Assembly (NCBI GenBank): GCA_019415925.1
Contig: DXYG01000001.1
Span: 1 to 64,000 of the forward strand
DNA: 64,000 nucleotides
Reading direction: 5' to 3'
From: Clostridiales bacterium
Lineage (GTDB): Bacteria > Bacillota > Clostridia > Oscillospirales > Acutalibacteraceae
Part shown: positions 1 to 8,133 of the stretch, in pieces
Layout: each line of letters starts with the position of its first letter
Numbering within the stretch: position 1 is the first letter of the stretch
Program-made: the position numbers and the translations under genes
Notes under the pieces: generated by a model
What the model was told of the DNA's origin: nothing
What the model saw: the letters and a program-made list of their open reading frames with translations, nothing else
Databases searched by the model: none

Positions 1-853
1 TATTTGAATACATATCCATTTTAATTTGTGTATACAACGAGCTATATTTTCTTTTTTCTGATATTGCAGTTACCCCAAATTCTGAAAATAATTTATCTGG
101 TGTGGGAATTTGTATAGCTAATCCACAAGCAACAATAGATTCAATTTCTCGACCGTCAATTCCTTTTTTATCAAAAATTTCATTAATATCCGAGCAATCC
201 TCATTAATCTCGTTATTGAATTTTTCATCTAATTTATCATATATTAGTTTATAAATAGATTTTACCGTTGCTACTTGCAACTCGGAATCTTTTTCTAATA
301 AAAAGTTTTCAAATTCATGTTCAACTTCATTCTTATGTCCTTTAACACTTAAGAAAGAACGAACAAAATAAAATTTAGATAGATCAACATCATTTTCAGA
401 AATATTTAAGTCTCTAGCAATAGCAACTTTTAGCTTTTTAATGTTATTATTTTTTTCAATTCCCTTCAAAGAGGTTTTAGCGTTAGGAAAAACTTCTTTA
501 CCCGAATGGACAATATCGGTATTACATACTACAGACGCACTTCCTAAAAATTCATTATATTTTTTTGCGTTTTCATAAAGCTTCTGGTACCACTGGTCTC
601 TAATCACCGTGGAAAGAGCGTATTGCTTGTCCGTTGATTTTGTTTTTACTTGATAGAGATGAATATCAGAGGGATTGTCAGGATTAGTAATTATTGAAAT
701 ATCTTCAATATAATCCATAAGAACTAAATAATCAGTTGTGTATAAGTCCATTATTAATTGAATAGCATAACTAATTTGTACAGTTAATCTGTTTTTAGTT
801 CTTGATCCGGCTATTTCTTTATGATTTGCAGAAATAAAATTACTCAAACTCAT
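1..853 (-). CDS. Cap4-like DUF4297 nuclease, 5' part (runs off window)
   Basis: I translated this open frame from the sequence; it is still open at the left edge, so only the first ~284 residues are seen. Residues 50-72 hold an acidic pair (YIEDISI) followed by YQVKTKS, the D...QxK arrangement of the PD-(D/E)xK-like nuclease domain at the N-terminus of DUF4297/Cap4 effectors. Known members cut dsDNA when triggered by a nucleotide signal or phage, but some DUF4297 proteins belong to other systems. The start at 853 has an AGGAGGGG ribosome binding site and a well-placed promoter. No CD-NTase is visible; a partner could lie left of the window. The family call is fairly firm, the defence role is inferred. 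Confidence 0.62.
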   Translation of the reverse strand, partial: MSLSNFISANHKEIAGSRTKNRLTVQISYAIQLIMDLYTTDYLVLMDYIEDISIITNPDNPSDIHLYQVKTKSTDKQYALSTVIRDQWYQKLYENAKKYNEFLGSASVVCNTDIVHSGKEVFPNAKTSLKGIEKNNNIKKLKVAIARDLNISENDVDLSKFYFVRSFLSVKGHKNEVEHEFENFLLEKDSELQVATVKSIYKLIYDKLDEKFNNEINEDCSDINEIFDKKGIDGREIESIVACGLAIQIPTPDKLFSEFGVTAISEKRKYSSLYTQIKMDMYSN

Positions 854-887
854 AGACGCCCCTCCTGTTTCGTCTAACAATGTAATT

Positions 888-916
888 ATTATATCACATT
901 AGACATAATATTTCAA
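888..916 (-). promoter_or_regulatory. sigma-A promoter of the Cap4-like gene
   Basis: On the minus strand TTGAAA and TATAAT are separated by 17 bases, about 35 bases upstream of the start at 853. Both hexamers are close to consensus and nothing else nearby reads in this direction. Confidence 0.75.
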
Positions 917-1000
917 TTATTGCGAATAAAGTTCAGATATTATTACTGTAACAAAATAGTGGGTATATAAAATTATTGAAGATTTTCCTAAACTGTTAGA

Positions 1001-1044
1001 TAATGTTATCCTTATGAGCAATCAGCATCCTTCTGCCCCTGCCA
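1001..1044 (+). repeat. 44-bp direct repeat, copy 1 (candidate attachment site)
   Basis: One of three same-orientation 44-bp repeats (others at 18854 and 40937). The shared core reads GCATCCTTCTGCCCCTGCCA in copies 1 and 3. It sits 158 bases beyond the 3' end of a tyrosine integrase fragment, the usual geometry of int next to att. The identification as att is inferred from position and recurrence. Confidence 0.6.
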
Positions 1045-1056
1045 ATTACAAGCCCT

Positions 1057-1085
1057 TGAAAATGGCTTAAACAAGCCGTTTTTGA
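1057..1085. terminator. weak bidirectional terminator after repeat copy 1
   Basis: A short stem (GGCTT/AAGCC with A-T extensions, loop AAAC) is flanked by A and T runs, so it could end transcription from either side. The two other 44-bp repeats are also followed by hairpins, so the hairpin may be part of the conserved site. Confidence 0.4.
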
Positions 1086-1201
1086 GGATTTTTTATTTTG
1101 TCGTTTTTCTTCTGAATTCTTCAATTTCACATCAGTTCCACCGTAGTTCCACCACTTTGGCGTTTTCAGCGGCTTCAAATGTTGTAGAAAAAGTGTAGAA
1201 A

Positions 1202-1675
1202 TCAATCCGCTTGCAGGCTGTTTGCTATTGCTAATTTTGAAGTTTTGTCAATGTGAGCATAAAATTTTAATGTGGTTGTTGAGCTGCTGTGTCCCAGCCA
1301 TTCAGCAACCTGGACAGTAGTAAATCCATCATTCAACAGATTACTTGCAACGCTATGTCGCAAATCGTGAAATCTGATTTGCGGAAAATCGTTTTGCTTC
1401 TCAATCAGCGTATGAAATTTTTTCGTCAGATAATTAGGCGTTATCTCCTTACCGTTATCAAAGGTACAAACATAGTCATTTGATATATATGCGTCTTTTA
1501 GAAATTCTTTGTTTTTCATCTGACGCTCCCTCTGTTCAAGAAGTATCTTTTTTACCTGCGGTATCATCGGCAAGGTTCGGTTACTGCTTTCTGTCTTTGT
1601 GGATGATGTATAATTACTGTCTCCGCTTATTTCCTTTGTATTCTGCTGTAAGGTTTCCCTACAATGTAGATACAA
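1202..1675 (-). pseudogene. Tyrosine recombinase/integrase, C-terminal fragment
   Basis: The 157 residues hold the C-terminal catalytic half of a phage-type integrase: HDLRHS with the catalytic Arg, LGHSS with the catalytic His, and FYAH with the nucleophilic Tyr. The arm-binding and core-binding domains and the first catalytic Arg region are missing; intact relatives have about 380-400 residues. The homology breaks where a small plus-strand transposon gene begins (1690), so insertion of that element probably destroyed the gene. The C-terminus and stop are intact and face the 44-bp repeat. Confidence 0.85.
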
Positions 1676-1689
1676 AGGAGGTCGAGCGT

Positions 1690-1875
1690 ATGCGAAAGCA
1701 AAAATATTACTTAGCGATTGACGATTATGGGCACAGCGTTATTATCGACAGTCTAAACAATTTGAGAAACAAACTCATTGCAGACGGAAGATATACAGAT
1801 GCAGTTGATGAACTTATCATCAAATTTGCTCACGCACCGATTAAGAAATTTAGAATTAAGACGACGGAGGTTTAA
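1690..1875 (+). CDS. Small mobile-element protein, unknown function
   Basis: A 61-residue protein (begins MRKQKYYLAI) with an AAAGGAGG ribosome binding site 8 bases before ATG 1690. It lies 4 bases before the tnpV frame and appears to form one unit with it. I recognise the type as a small conserved protein carried with tnpV in clostridial transposons; its function is not known to me. The start was chosen on the ribosome binding site; the frame remains open further upstream, where it overlaps the broken integrase. Confidence 0.6.
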   Translation: MRKQKYYLAIDDYGHSVIIDSLNNLRNKLIADGRYTDAVDELIIKFAHAPIKKFRIKTTEV

Positions 1876-1879
1876 GATT

Positions 1880-2253
1880 ATGGAAAAGACTATTTTGAGC
1901 AAATGGGCGGCATATACACACAGGTTGGAGATTATTATCTTCCCAATTTACAAATACCCGAAAAAGAAACAAAGCCAATCGGAATGTGGGGTCAGCGGCA
2001 CAAGCGCTATCTAAAGCAAAATCACAAAGTATTGTATATTAATTTGCTAACGAGCGGAAAGTTAAACAGTTACCTTACCGATATTGACAAGCAAGCAGAA
2101 GAAATGTTTATTCTGATAGTAAAAGAGCTTGCCGAAAATGAAAATGTAACCGAACAACTCAAAGCCGAAAATCAAATGCTGTGGATGCATCAAATGAACA
2201 ATATCCATAATCGTGTGATGGAGATTATAAATACGGATTTAATATATGCATAA
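1880..2253 (+). pseudogene. tnpV: TnpV transposon protein, one-base frameshift near the start
   Basis: The frame from 1903 to 2253 encodes a near-complete TnpV-family protein with the family hallmarks GIYTQVGDYYLPNL, GMWGQRHKRYLK and INLLTSGKLN, and a C-terminal coiled segment. The natural start is ATG 1880 behind GGAGG (MEKTI...), but that frame leaves the TnpV frame: family members read ...TIFEQMGG, which needs ATTTTTGAG, while this sequence has ATTTTGAG, one T fewer. It is either a broken gene or a base-calling slip in a T run. TnpV accompanies Tn4551-like and other clostridial transposons; its role is unclear. Confidence 0.8.
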
Positions 2254-2280
2254 CAATAATTTACAGATAATATTTCGGCA

Positions 2281-2322
2281 AAAATACGGTGTAGCCTCAA
2301 AATTAAGGTTACACCGTATTTT
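2281..2322. terminator. Bidirectional terminator between tnpV and rubrerythrin
   Basis: AATACGGTGTAGCCT and AGGTTACACCGTATT form a 15-bp stem with one G-T pair around a short A/T-rich loop, flanked by T and A runs. It can end both the tnpV unit and the minus-strand stress operon. Confidence 0.75.
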
Positions 2323-2358
2323 AATATAGAGTATCTTTATTTCGTTAAAGCGCTATGA

Positions 2359-3012
2359 TCAGTAGTTCTCAGAATTCACCTCAAAGTAAGCCTGCGGATG
2401 AGCGCAAACAGGGCATACTTCGGGGGCTTTGATTCCCACAACTATATGTCCGCAGTTGCGGCATTCCCAAACCTTTACTTCACTCTTTTCAAAAACCTGT
2501 GCTGTTTCCAGATTGTGAAGCAGTGTACGGTAGCGTTCCTCATGATGTTTTTCAATAGCGGCAACCATGCGGAACTTAGCAGCAAGCTCCGGAAATCCTT
2601 CTGCTTCAGCAGTCTTAGCAAAGCCATCGTACATATCTGTCCACTCGTAGTTCTCGCCTTCAGCAGCCGACAGTAAATTGTCAGCTGTATCACCAAGGCC
2701 GTTCAGCTCTTTGAACCACATTTTAGCGTGTTCTTTTTCATTGTCAGCGGTTTTCAGAAACAATGCAGCCATTTGCTCGTAGCCTTCCTTTTTGGCAACG
2801 GAAGCAAAGTAGGTATATTTATTACGAGCCTGAGACTCACCCGCAAACGCTGTTTCCAAATTCTTTTCGGTTTGCGTCCCTGCATAAGGATTTTTCTTTT
2901 CTTCCTCTACAAGATTAAACTTTTCGGCAGGCTGCTTGCAAACAGGACACTTTTCAGGAGGAGTGTCACCCTCGTGTACATATCCGCATACGGAACAAAC
3001 CCATTTTTTCAT
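2359..3012 (-). CDS. Rubrerythrin with two rubredoxin domains
   Basis: A diiron peroxidase that reduces H2O2 in anaerobes. About 217 residues: N-terminal rubredoxin-like domain (CSVCGY...CPVC, residues 4-30), ferritin-like diiron domain ([16 protein letters not shown] and EKEHAKMW metal-ligand helices, then EKHHEERY), and a second rubredoxin domain (CRNCGH...CPVC) at the C-terminus. Most rubrerythrins carry one rubredoxin domain, so the double arrangement is worth noting. The start at 3012 has AAAGAGG seven bases upstream. The open frame continues another 98 residues upstream without a good start (see next entry). It is the last gene of a minus-strand stress operon. Confidence 0.85.
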   Translation of the reverse strand: MKKWVCSVCGYVHEGDTPPEKCPVCKQPAEKFNLVEEEKKNPYAGTQTEKNLETAFAGESQARNKYTYFASVAKKEGYEQMAALFLKTADNEKEHAKMWFKELNGLGDTADNLLSAAEGENYEWTDMYDGFAKTAEAEGFPELAAKFRMVAAIEKHHEERYRTLLHNLETAQVFEKSEVKVWECRNCGHIVVGIKAPEVCPVCAHPQAYFEVNSENY

Positions 3013-3306
3013 AGCTTTTACCTCTTTCTTTTCATTTTCATTATTCGGAATCATATTAAGTAGTTTTTTTGCAGTTTCCACAGGAAATCCGTCAGGCGAC
3101 TTCGCAATAAGTTCTTCCAAAAGTTCATGAGCGTTATTGCTTTGGGGAAGCATATATCCTGCCTCACGCATTATGTCCTCCGCCACCAATCGTTCAGATT
3201 TGGCAACAGCCTTCATCAAGCGGTAGAGACCGTCCTTTTCGGTAGCTTCTGCAATTTGCAAAGCAGCTTTTTCTTCATCTGCTTTGCGCTGAGCAACGCT
3301 ATTCAA
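3013..3306 (-). other. In-frame open stretch upstream of rubrerythrin
   Basis: Some 98 sense codons precede and stay in frame with rubrerythrin. The encoded sequence is helical and charged ([14 protein letters not shown]..., [15 protein letters not shown]). A strong AAAGGAGG lies near 3336-3343, right after the stop of the lipoprotein gene, but no ATG, GTG or TTG in this frame follows at proper distance; the first is TTG 3306, about 31 bases away. It may be a degraded small gene fused to rubrerythrin by loss of its stop, or an N-terminal extension with an unusual start. I recognise no family. Confidence 0.4.
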
Positions 3307-3338
3307 TACCGCTTTAACAGAATCTGTCTTTGCCTCCT

Positions 3339-3740
3339 TTATTTTCCGTATTCCAGTTCGCCGGTATAATCAATTATGCCGCCGAATTCGATTAAGTTCG
3401 TATATCCCAGCGCCAGAAGTTTATCTGCCGCCTGCTTACTGCGATTCCCGCTTCGGCAATAAATATAAATAGTCTGTGCTTTGTCCGGCAGGGAGGGAAT
3501 TTCTTCTGTACCGATTTCTTCGTTGGGAAGATTAACTGCACCGGGGATATGTCCCGCTTCAAATTCATCGACTCGGCGCACATCAAGCAAAATGTAGTTT
3601 TCGTCCGACTCCATTCGAGCAAGTCCCTCTGACATGGTGATCTTTTCATAAGTATTGTTTGGTGTATCGGCATCGGATTTTCCGCAACCGGCGAGCATTA
3701 TCACCAATACAAGTAACAGCGGTAATATTCGTTTCAGCAT
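3339..3740 (-). CDS. Rhodanese-domain lipoprotein
   Basis: 133 residues. A hydrophobic signal peptide ends in a lipobox (IMLAGC, Cys at about residue 19), so the protein should be lipid-anchored outside the membrane. The rest is one rhodanese domain: [18 protein letters not shown] and the catalytic loop YCRSGNRS, with Cys poised to carry a persulfide. It is probably a sulfur-transfer or thiol-repair protein acting at the cell surface. It lies 12 bases after the CoA-disulfide reductase gene in the same operon, which also encodes two cytoplasmic rhodanese domains. Confidence 0.85.
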   Translation of the reverse strand: MLKRILPLLLVLVIMLAGCGKSDADTPNNTYEKITMSEGLARMESDENYILLDVRRVDEFEAGHIPGAVNLPNEEIGTEEIPSLPDKAQTIYIYCRSGNRSKQAADKLLALGYTNLIEFGGIIDYTGELEYGK

Positions 3741-3752
3741 ACTGTCACCCCT

Positions 3753-5444
3753 TTACTTATCCATGCCGCAGGGATAGGATTGTTCAGCCATAGCCTTTTC
3801 ACGGATAATTCCCGAGTAGAATCGATAGCCGCCGGAGAAATTATAACAATCGTAACCCTCCTGCGACAAAATTCGGCAGGAAATATAACTGCGCAGTCCG
3901 CTCTGACACATAACATATAACGGTTTTGTCCGGTCGATTTCAGCTAAACGCTCACGCAGCTCGTCAACCGGGATATTGATAAATCCGTCAGCATGACCGT
4001 GTACATATTCATTAGCGGTACGGGTATCCAATAAGGTAACGCTTCCGTCTCTCGGCAAATCGGCAACCTCGTCCCAGTGAAACTGTTTGACTAATCCGTT
4101 TGCAATGTTTTCAATCATGAAGCCTGCCATATTAACCGGGTCTTTAGCCGAGGAATAAGGCGGTGCATATGCAAGGTCTAAATCCTTTAGCCCATTTGCT
4201 TTCATACCGACGCTTATTGCGGTTGCTAATACATCTATCCGCTTATCTACCCCGTCATATCCTACAATCTGCGCGCCCAAAAGCTTTAAGGTTTCCTTTT
4301 CATAAACAACCTTCATGGTCATTGTTTTCGCTCCGGGATAATAGCCTGCGTGAGAGGCAGGAGAGAGAACAATTTTGTCATAGGGAATCCCTGAAATATT
4401 AGCAGCTTTTTCAGTCAGTCCTGTGACGGCGGCAGTCATATCGAACAGTTTAATTACGGAAGACCCCAACGAGCCTTTATAATGACTGTCAAGACCGCAT
4501 ATGTTATCCGCTGCAATCCTGCCCTGTTTGTTTGCAGGACCTGCAAGAGCAATAACAGCATCGTTCCCTGTAACTATATGCTTGATTTGTACTGCATCGC
4601 CCACAGCATAAATATCTGACACAGAGGTCTCCATCTTATCATTTACGGCAATAGCGCCCTTCAATCCCAGCTCCAGACCGGCTTTTTTTGCAAGTGTATT
4701 TTCCGGACTGACCCCAATCGCCAACAGTACCATATCCGTCCCAATAGGCTGCTCATTCTCTAATAAAACATTAAGCCCCGTTTCAGTTTCTTCAAAAGCG
4801 ACAACATTTCCGCCAATTTTCAAGTCAATTCCCTTAGAACGGAGTTTACTGTGAACAAGAGTAGCCATATCATAATCTAATGTATTAAGCAGTTGATTGC
4901 CACGCTGAATCACGGTCACTTTAACGCCGAGTTCACAAAGGTTCTCAGCAACCTCCAAACCGATAAATCCGCCGCCTACCATTACTGCTGTTTTGGGCTT
5001 ATGTTCTTCTGCAAACCGACGAATACGGAAAGTATCTTCTACGGTGCGAAGAGAAAACAGGTTCTTGCTGTCTATTCCGGGCAAATCAGGTAGTATTGGC
5101 TTTGCACCGGGAGAAAGAATCAGTTTATCGTAGCCTTCTTCAAATTCTTCGCCGGTGTCAAGATTACGGACGATGACAGTCTTGCGTTTTACGTCAATGT
5201 CTATAACTTCATGCCTTACCTTAACATTAATGCGGAAACGGGTTTGGAAACTCTCCGGTGTTTGCAAAGTCAGTTCTTCCGGATCTTCTATGACTTCTCC
5301 TATATAATACGGCAAGCCACAGTTTGCATAAGAAATATAGCCGGAGCGCTCAAAAACCGTAATTTGAGCGTGTTCATCTAATCTTCTGATACGGGTCGCG
5401 GCAGTAGCACCTCCGGCAACTCCGCCGACAATAACAACTTTCAT
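3753..5444 (-). CDS. CoA-disulfide reductase with C-terminal rhodanese domain
   Basis: A 563-residue flavoprotein. It has an N-terminal FAD-binding GGVAGGATAATR, the redox motif SYANCGLPYY with the single catalytic Cys about residue 43, a central NAD(P)H-binding GGGFIGLEVAE, a second FAD motif YAVGDA, then a dimerisation domain and a rhodanese domain (LLDTRTANEY...MCQSGLRS) from about residue 455. This is the CoADR-RHD fusion type that reduces CoA disulfides, CoA persulfides or polysulfide with NAD(P)H. Length and domain order are typical. It starts 4 bases after the small rhodanese gene and is clearly co-transcribed. The exact substrate cannot be read from the sequence. Confidence 0.88.
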   Translation of the reverse strand: MKVVIVGGVAGGATAATRIRRLDEHAQITVFERSGYISYANCGLPYYIGEVIEDPEELTLQTPESFQTRFRINVKVRHEVIDIDVKRKTVIVRNLDTGEEFEEGYDKLILSPGAKPILPDLPGIDSKNLFSLRTVEDTFRIRRFAEEHKPKTAVMVGGGFIGLEVAENLCELGVKVTVIQRGNQLLNTLDYDMATLVHSKLRSKGIDLKIGGNVVAFEETETGLNVLLENEQPIGTDMVLLAIGVSPENTLAKKAGLELGLKGAIAVNDKMETSVSDIYAVGDAVQIKHIVTGNDAVIALAGPANKQGRIAADNICGLDSHYKGSLGSSVIKLFDMTAAVTGLTEKAANISGIPYDKIVLSPASHAGYYPGAKTMTMKVVYEKETLKLLGAQIVGYDGVDKRIDVLATAISVGMKANGLKDLDLAYAPPYSSAKDPVNMAGFMIENIANGLVKQFHWDEVADLPRDGSVTLLDTRTANEYVHGHADGFINIPVDELRERLAEIDRTKPLYVMCQSGLRSYISCRILSQEGYDCYNFSGGYRFYSGIIREKAMAEQSYPCGMDK

Positions 5445-5448
5445 CGTA

Positions 5449-5769
5449 TCATTTCACCACCTTTCCACGGTAAGAATTGATACCGCCGATATCGGTCACA
5501 TTGGTATATCCCATTGATTTCAGAACAGAAGTTGCCTGTGCGCTTCGGGCACCGCTGAGACAATGAACATAAATAGGCTTGTCCAAATCGGGAATATTGT
5601 TTTTCACAGCATGAATATTTTGTAAAGGTATATTTAAACTCCCATCGATATGACCTTGACGGTACTCATCAACCGTTCTTACATCTAACAGAACAGCATC
5701 TTTGCCCGTAATCCAATCTTCCACACCTTTATTAATGTCCGGACGTTTGAAAAGGTTCATAAAACTCAT
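5449..5769 (-). CDS. Single-domain cytoplasmic rhodanese
   Basis: 106 residues, one rhodanese domain without signal peptide: LLDVRTVDEYRQGHIDGS and the active loop HCLSGARS with catalytic Cys. It probably passes sulfane sulfur between thiols (thioredoxin, CoA, glutathione-like donors). Its start ATG overlaps the thioredoxin stop by four bases, so translation is likely coupled, and the pair thioredoxin-rhodanese suggests that they act together. An internal Met at residue 4 is an alternative start. Confidence 0.85.
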   Translation of the reverse strand: MSFMNLFKRPDINKGVEDWITGKDAVLLDVRTVDEYRQGHIDGSLNIPLQNIHAVKNNIPDLDKPIYVHCLSGARSAQATSVLKSMGYTNVTDIGGINSYRGKVVK

Positions 5770-6074
5770 TTTAACATCGCCTCCAGATTTGCTTTTGGCA
5801 TAGCACCTATCTTCGTATTTGCTATTTTTCCGCCTTTCATAACAACAAACATAGGAATGCTTGCAACTGAGAAGGAAGCCGCCAGTTCAGGTTCTTCATC
5901 AACATTGACCTTACCTATAATTGCTTTGCCTTGATATTCATCCGCAAGTTCTGCAACCACCGACGACATCATGCGGCAAGGACCGCACCAAGTCGCCCAA
6001 AAGTCAATCAGCACAGGAATATCGCTTCTTAACACCTGCTCAATGTTTTCTTTTGTAATTTTCAGTTCAGACAT
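5766..6074 (-). CDS. trxA: Thioredoxin
   Basis: A 102-residue thioredoxin with the classical active site FWATWCGPCRMM and the cis-proline loop ASIPMF. It reduces protein disulfides and persulfides. ATG 6074 is chosen because it has AAGGAGG eight bases upstream and gives the normal family length; the frame is open further upstream but without support. It lies between the Crp-type regulator and a rhodanese in the stress operon, which points to a role in sulfane sulfur or peroxide handling, not general reduction. Confidence 0.9.
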   Translation of the reverse strand: MSELKITKENIEQVLRSDIPVLIDFWATWCGPCRMMSSVVAELADEYQGKAIIGKVNVDEEPELAASFSVASIPMFVVMKGGKIANTKIGAMPKANLEAMLK

Positions 6075-6156
6075 ATTGAAATCCTCCTTGGAAGTAATAT
6101 TATTTGTTTGTATTTCTATTATACTTGCAAGAGCATTCCGTTTCTGTAACTGAGTC

Positions 6157-6831
6157 TCATTCGGCAATATTTTTTAGTAATTCTATATTTTTGAGTATAA
6201 CAATTCCACGGTTCAGTTCAATCAATCCGTCTGATTCAAACTGCCTGAGCATTCGTGCAACAACCTCACGGGCGGAATTGACCTCCTGCGCCATCGCCTC
6301 CTGCGTCATGCGAATGGTGCTGTCACCTGTTTTTTCATATCGGGATAAAAGAAATCTTGCCATTCGTTCATCAAAATGAGCAAAGAGTATTTGTTGCATA
6401 ACCCAAACTACGGTTGAATACCGTTTAGCAGCCAATTCATAAATAAAACATTTGAAATGAATATTAGACTCCATCAACTTTGCGACAGTTCCGGCGTGAA
6501 TTGCCAATAATTCTACTTCACTTTCTGCAACCATCTGTACATCAAGAGTGACGCCACCGATGACACAGGCAGACGAGAATACACAACAGTCGCCCTCAGA
6601 TATATGAAAGAGAGTGACTTCCCTCCCTTCTTCGGAAGTGATAAAAACACGAATAGAGCCTTTTTGAATATACACCATACCCATGCAGGAATCGCTGTAA
6701 TCAAAAATGTAAACGCCTTTCTCATAAGTACGGTGCGTTGCTCCACATTTTGTTAATGTTCTTTCTTGTTCCGATAAATTATCCCAAAACGGTAACTTTG
6801 TAAGAGTTGCTTCTATTTCCATCAATGACAC
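6157..6831 (-). CDS. Crp/Fnr-family transcriptional regulator
   Basis: 224 residues: N-terminal cyclic-nucleotide-binding-like beta roll (GSIRVFITSEEGREVTLFHISEGD, about residues 55-80), dimerisation helix, then a C-terminal winged helix (MTQEAMAQEVNSAREVVARML). It lacks the N-terminal Cys cluster of Fnr but has Cys residues at 29, 49, 82, 83 and 89 that might sense redox state. The GTG at 6831 overlaps the upstream gene by 10 bases; ATG 6822, in the TGATG junction, is an equally good start. It is the likely regulator of this operon and presumably responds to oxidants or sulfane sulfur. Confidence 0.82.
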   Translation of the reverse strand: MSLMEIEATLTKLPFWDNLSEQERTLTKCGATHRTYEKGVYIFDYSDSCMGMVYIQKGSIRVFITSEEGREVTLFHISEGDCCVFSSACVIGGVTLDVQMVAESEVELLAIHAGTVAKLMESNIHFKCFIYELAAKRYSTVVWVMQQILFAHFDERMARFLLSRYEKTGDSTIRMTQEAMAQEVNSAREVVARMLRQFESDGLIELNRGIVILKNIELLKNIAE

Positions 6832-7556
6832 CCTTTATTTCCACAGCTATGGCCTTCTTCATGGCCGTGGTGATTGCACATAACATTTGGATTATAGTTA
6901 AGCTTTCCGTCCAGCAGTGATTGTACCGCATCATCGGCACTGCCTGAGACGCCTGCGTATAATTTAATTCCGGCACTTCTAAGAGCGGTCTGAGCACCGC
7001 CTCCGATGCCTCCGCAAATCAATACATCAATTCCGTTGTTAAATAGAAATTCTGCCAATGCGCCGTGACCGAAGCCTTCAGAGTCAACAACCCGAGAAGA
7101 TAAAATCTCACCGTCTTCAATATCATAGACTTTGAATTTCTTCGTGTGACCAAAGTGCTGAAAAATTTCGCCGTTTTCATATGTTACTGCAATCCTCATC
7201 GTATGTTCTCCTTTTTCTGATAGTATTCTTTCTTTTCTACACGGCTTACCAAAGCAACTTCTCTGTCCGGGGCAGATTTGGTAATTGCCTCCGTTTATAC
7301 TGAGTTGTTTGCCTTGAACCAAACATTCGGCAATTTTATATCGGGCTTTTTCGTATATTTCTGTAACCGTTGTTCTGGAAATTTCCATCGCTGCGGCACA
7401 TTGCTCATGACTTTTTTTCTCATAGTCAACTAAACGAATTACCTCATATTCGTCTACAGTAAGTACATTTTCTTCCGGCTGTTCTACACCACCCGGGAAA
7501 AAACAAAGAAACTGCGGTTCCGAACAAACTCGCCTACATCTCTGTGGTCTTGGCAT
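6822..7556 (-). CDS. DUF134 HTH protein fused to a NifX/NifB-type domain
   Basis: 244 residues. The N-terminal ~100 residues form a DUF134 domain (MPRPQRCRRV start, sigma-factor-like HTH at DEYEVIRLVDYEKKSHEQCAAAM, and a Cys-rich tail CPGQRSCFGKPC). From about residue 120 follows a dinitrogenase Fe-Mo cofactor domain (RIAVTYENGEIFQHFGHTKKF), ending in a His/Cys-rich tail (CNHHGHEEGHSCGNKGCH) that may bind metal. DUF134-NifX proteins are common in anaerobes, and a role in Fe-S or metal-linked regulation is inferred. ATG 7556 is chosen over 7577 because AAAGGAG precedes it and family members begin MPRP; 7577 would lie at the transcription start. Confidence 0.82.
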   Translation of the reverse strand: MPRPQRCRRVCSEPQFLCFFPGGVEQPEENVLTVDEYEVIRLVDYEKKSHEQCAAAMEISRTTVTEIYEKARYKIAECLVQGKQLSINGGNYQICPGQRSCFGKPCRKERILSEKGEHTMRIAVTYENGEIFQHFGHTKKFKVYDIEDGEILSSRVVDSEGFGHGALAEFLFNNGIDVLICGGIGGGAQTALRSAGIKLYAGVSGSADDAVQSLLDGKLNYNPNVMCNHHGHEEGHSCGNKGCH

Positions 7557-7583
7557 ACCGTCACTCCTTTCCGACATATGTCG

Positions 7584-7612
7584 ATTATACCATATTTTAA
7601 TTTGTTTTTCAA
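7584..7612 (-). promoter_or_regulatory. sigma-A promoter of the oxidative/persulfide stress operon
   Basis: On the minus strand TTGAAA and TATAAT are separated by exactly 17 bases. The -10 box ends 28 bases before ATG 7556. All genes down to 2359 lie on this strand with gaps of about 80 bases or less, so this is the likely main promoter of the seven-gene unit. Confidence 0.8.
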
Positions 7613-7762
7613 TATTCTTGAAAATTAAATAAAATTAAATAAAGACAAATTCGTTGTTGATTTGATAGCAACAAGCATTTAATCAAGTATGCTTAATTGT
7701 GTGAAAATTTTCATGTATCATATAACTATGAAATTTATTAGTGACTCATAAATTCGCTAATA

Positions 7763-8014
7763 CTCTCCGATGAACGCTTTTCTAAAATGCTTCAAAGCTA
7801 TGAGAAGGAGCAGAAAGTACTAACGCAGGAGGTTGCCGACAGCAGACAGACCTTAGAGGAAGCCAAGCAGAAAACAACGGATTTAAGGCTTTTACTCCGA
7901 ACTCTGCGTGAAATGACCGAAATTAACGAACTCACGCCGACACTTATTATCCTTTTTTGTTTTTATATCTGGCAAATTATTACCTCCCTTCAAAAATTGT
8001 TTAACGCAAAATAA
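7763..8014 (+). pseudogene. Serine site-specific recombinase, C-terminal fragment
   Basis: The frame from 7763 reads LSDERFSKMLQSYEKEQ, then a coiled-coil stretch and a degraded copy of the ...IRELTPEIL segment. This matches the region after the zinc ribbon in large serine recombinases of clostridial conjugative elements. The catalytic, recombinase and zinc-ribbon domains are all missing. The last residues (FCFYIWQIITSL) do not match. It is a remnant of an excised or deleted element. Confidence 0.72.
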
Positions 8015-8050
8015 AAACTCTGACTGGCGTTTCTCCAATCAGAGTTTTTA
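8012..8050 (+). terminator. Rho-independent terminator
   Basis: AAAACTCTGACTGG and CCAATCAGAGTTTT form a stem with one G-T pair around a short loop, followed by a T run. It ends reading from the recombinase remnant. Confidence 0.75.
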
Positions 8051-8133
8051 TAATGTTATTTAGTTTGATAAACCGGAATTGATCGTGCTCTGTCTTTCGC
8101 TAATGCAACTCCATTTTACTGTGCAAACATAAG

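Noticed and set aside
7557..7577. Upstream start (ATG 7577) for the DUF134 protein
   Set aside because: It would be at or before the expected transcription start and lacks a ribosome binding site, while ATG 7556 has one and gives the usual MPRP beginning.
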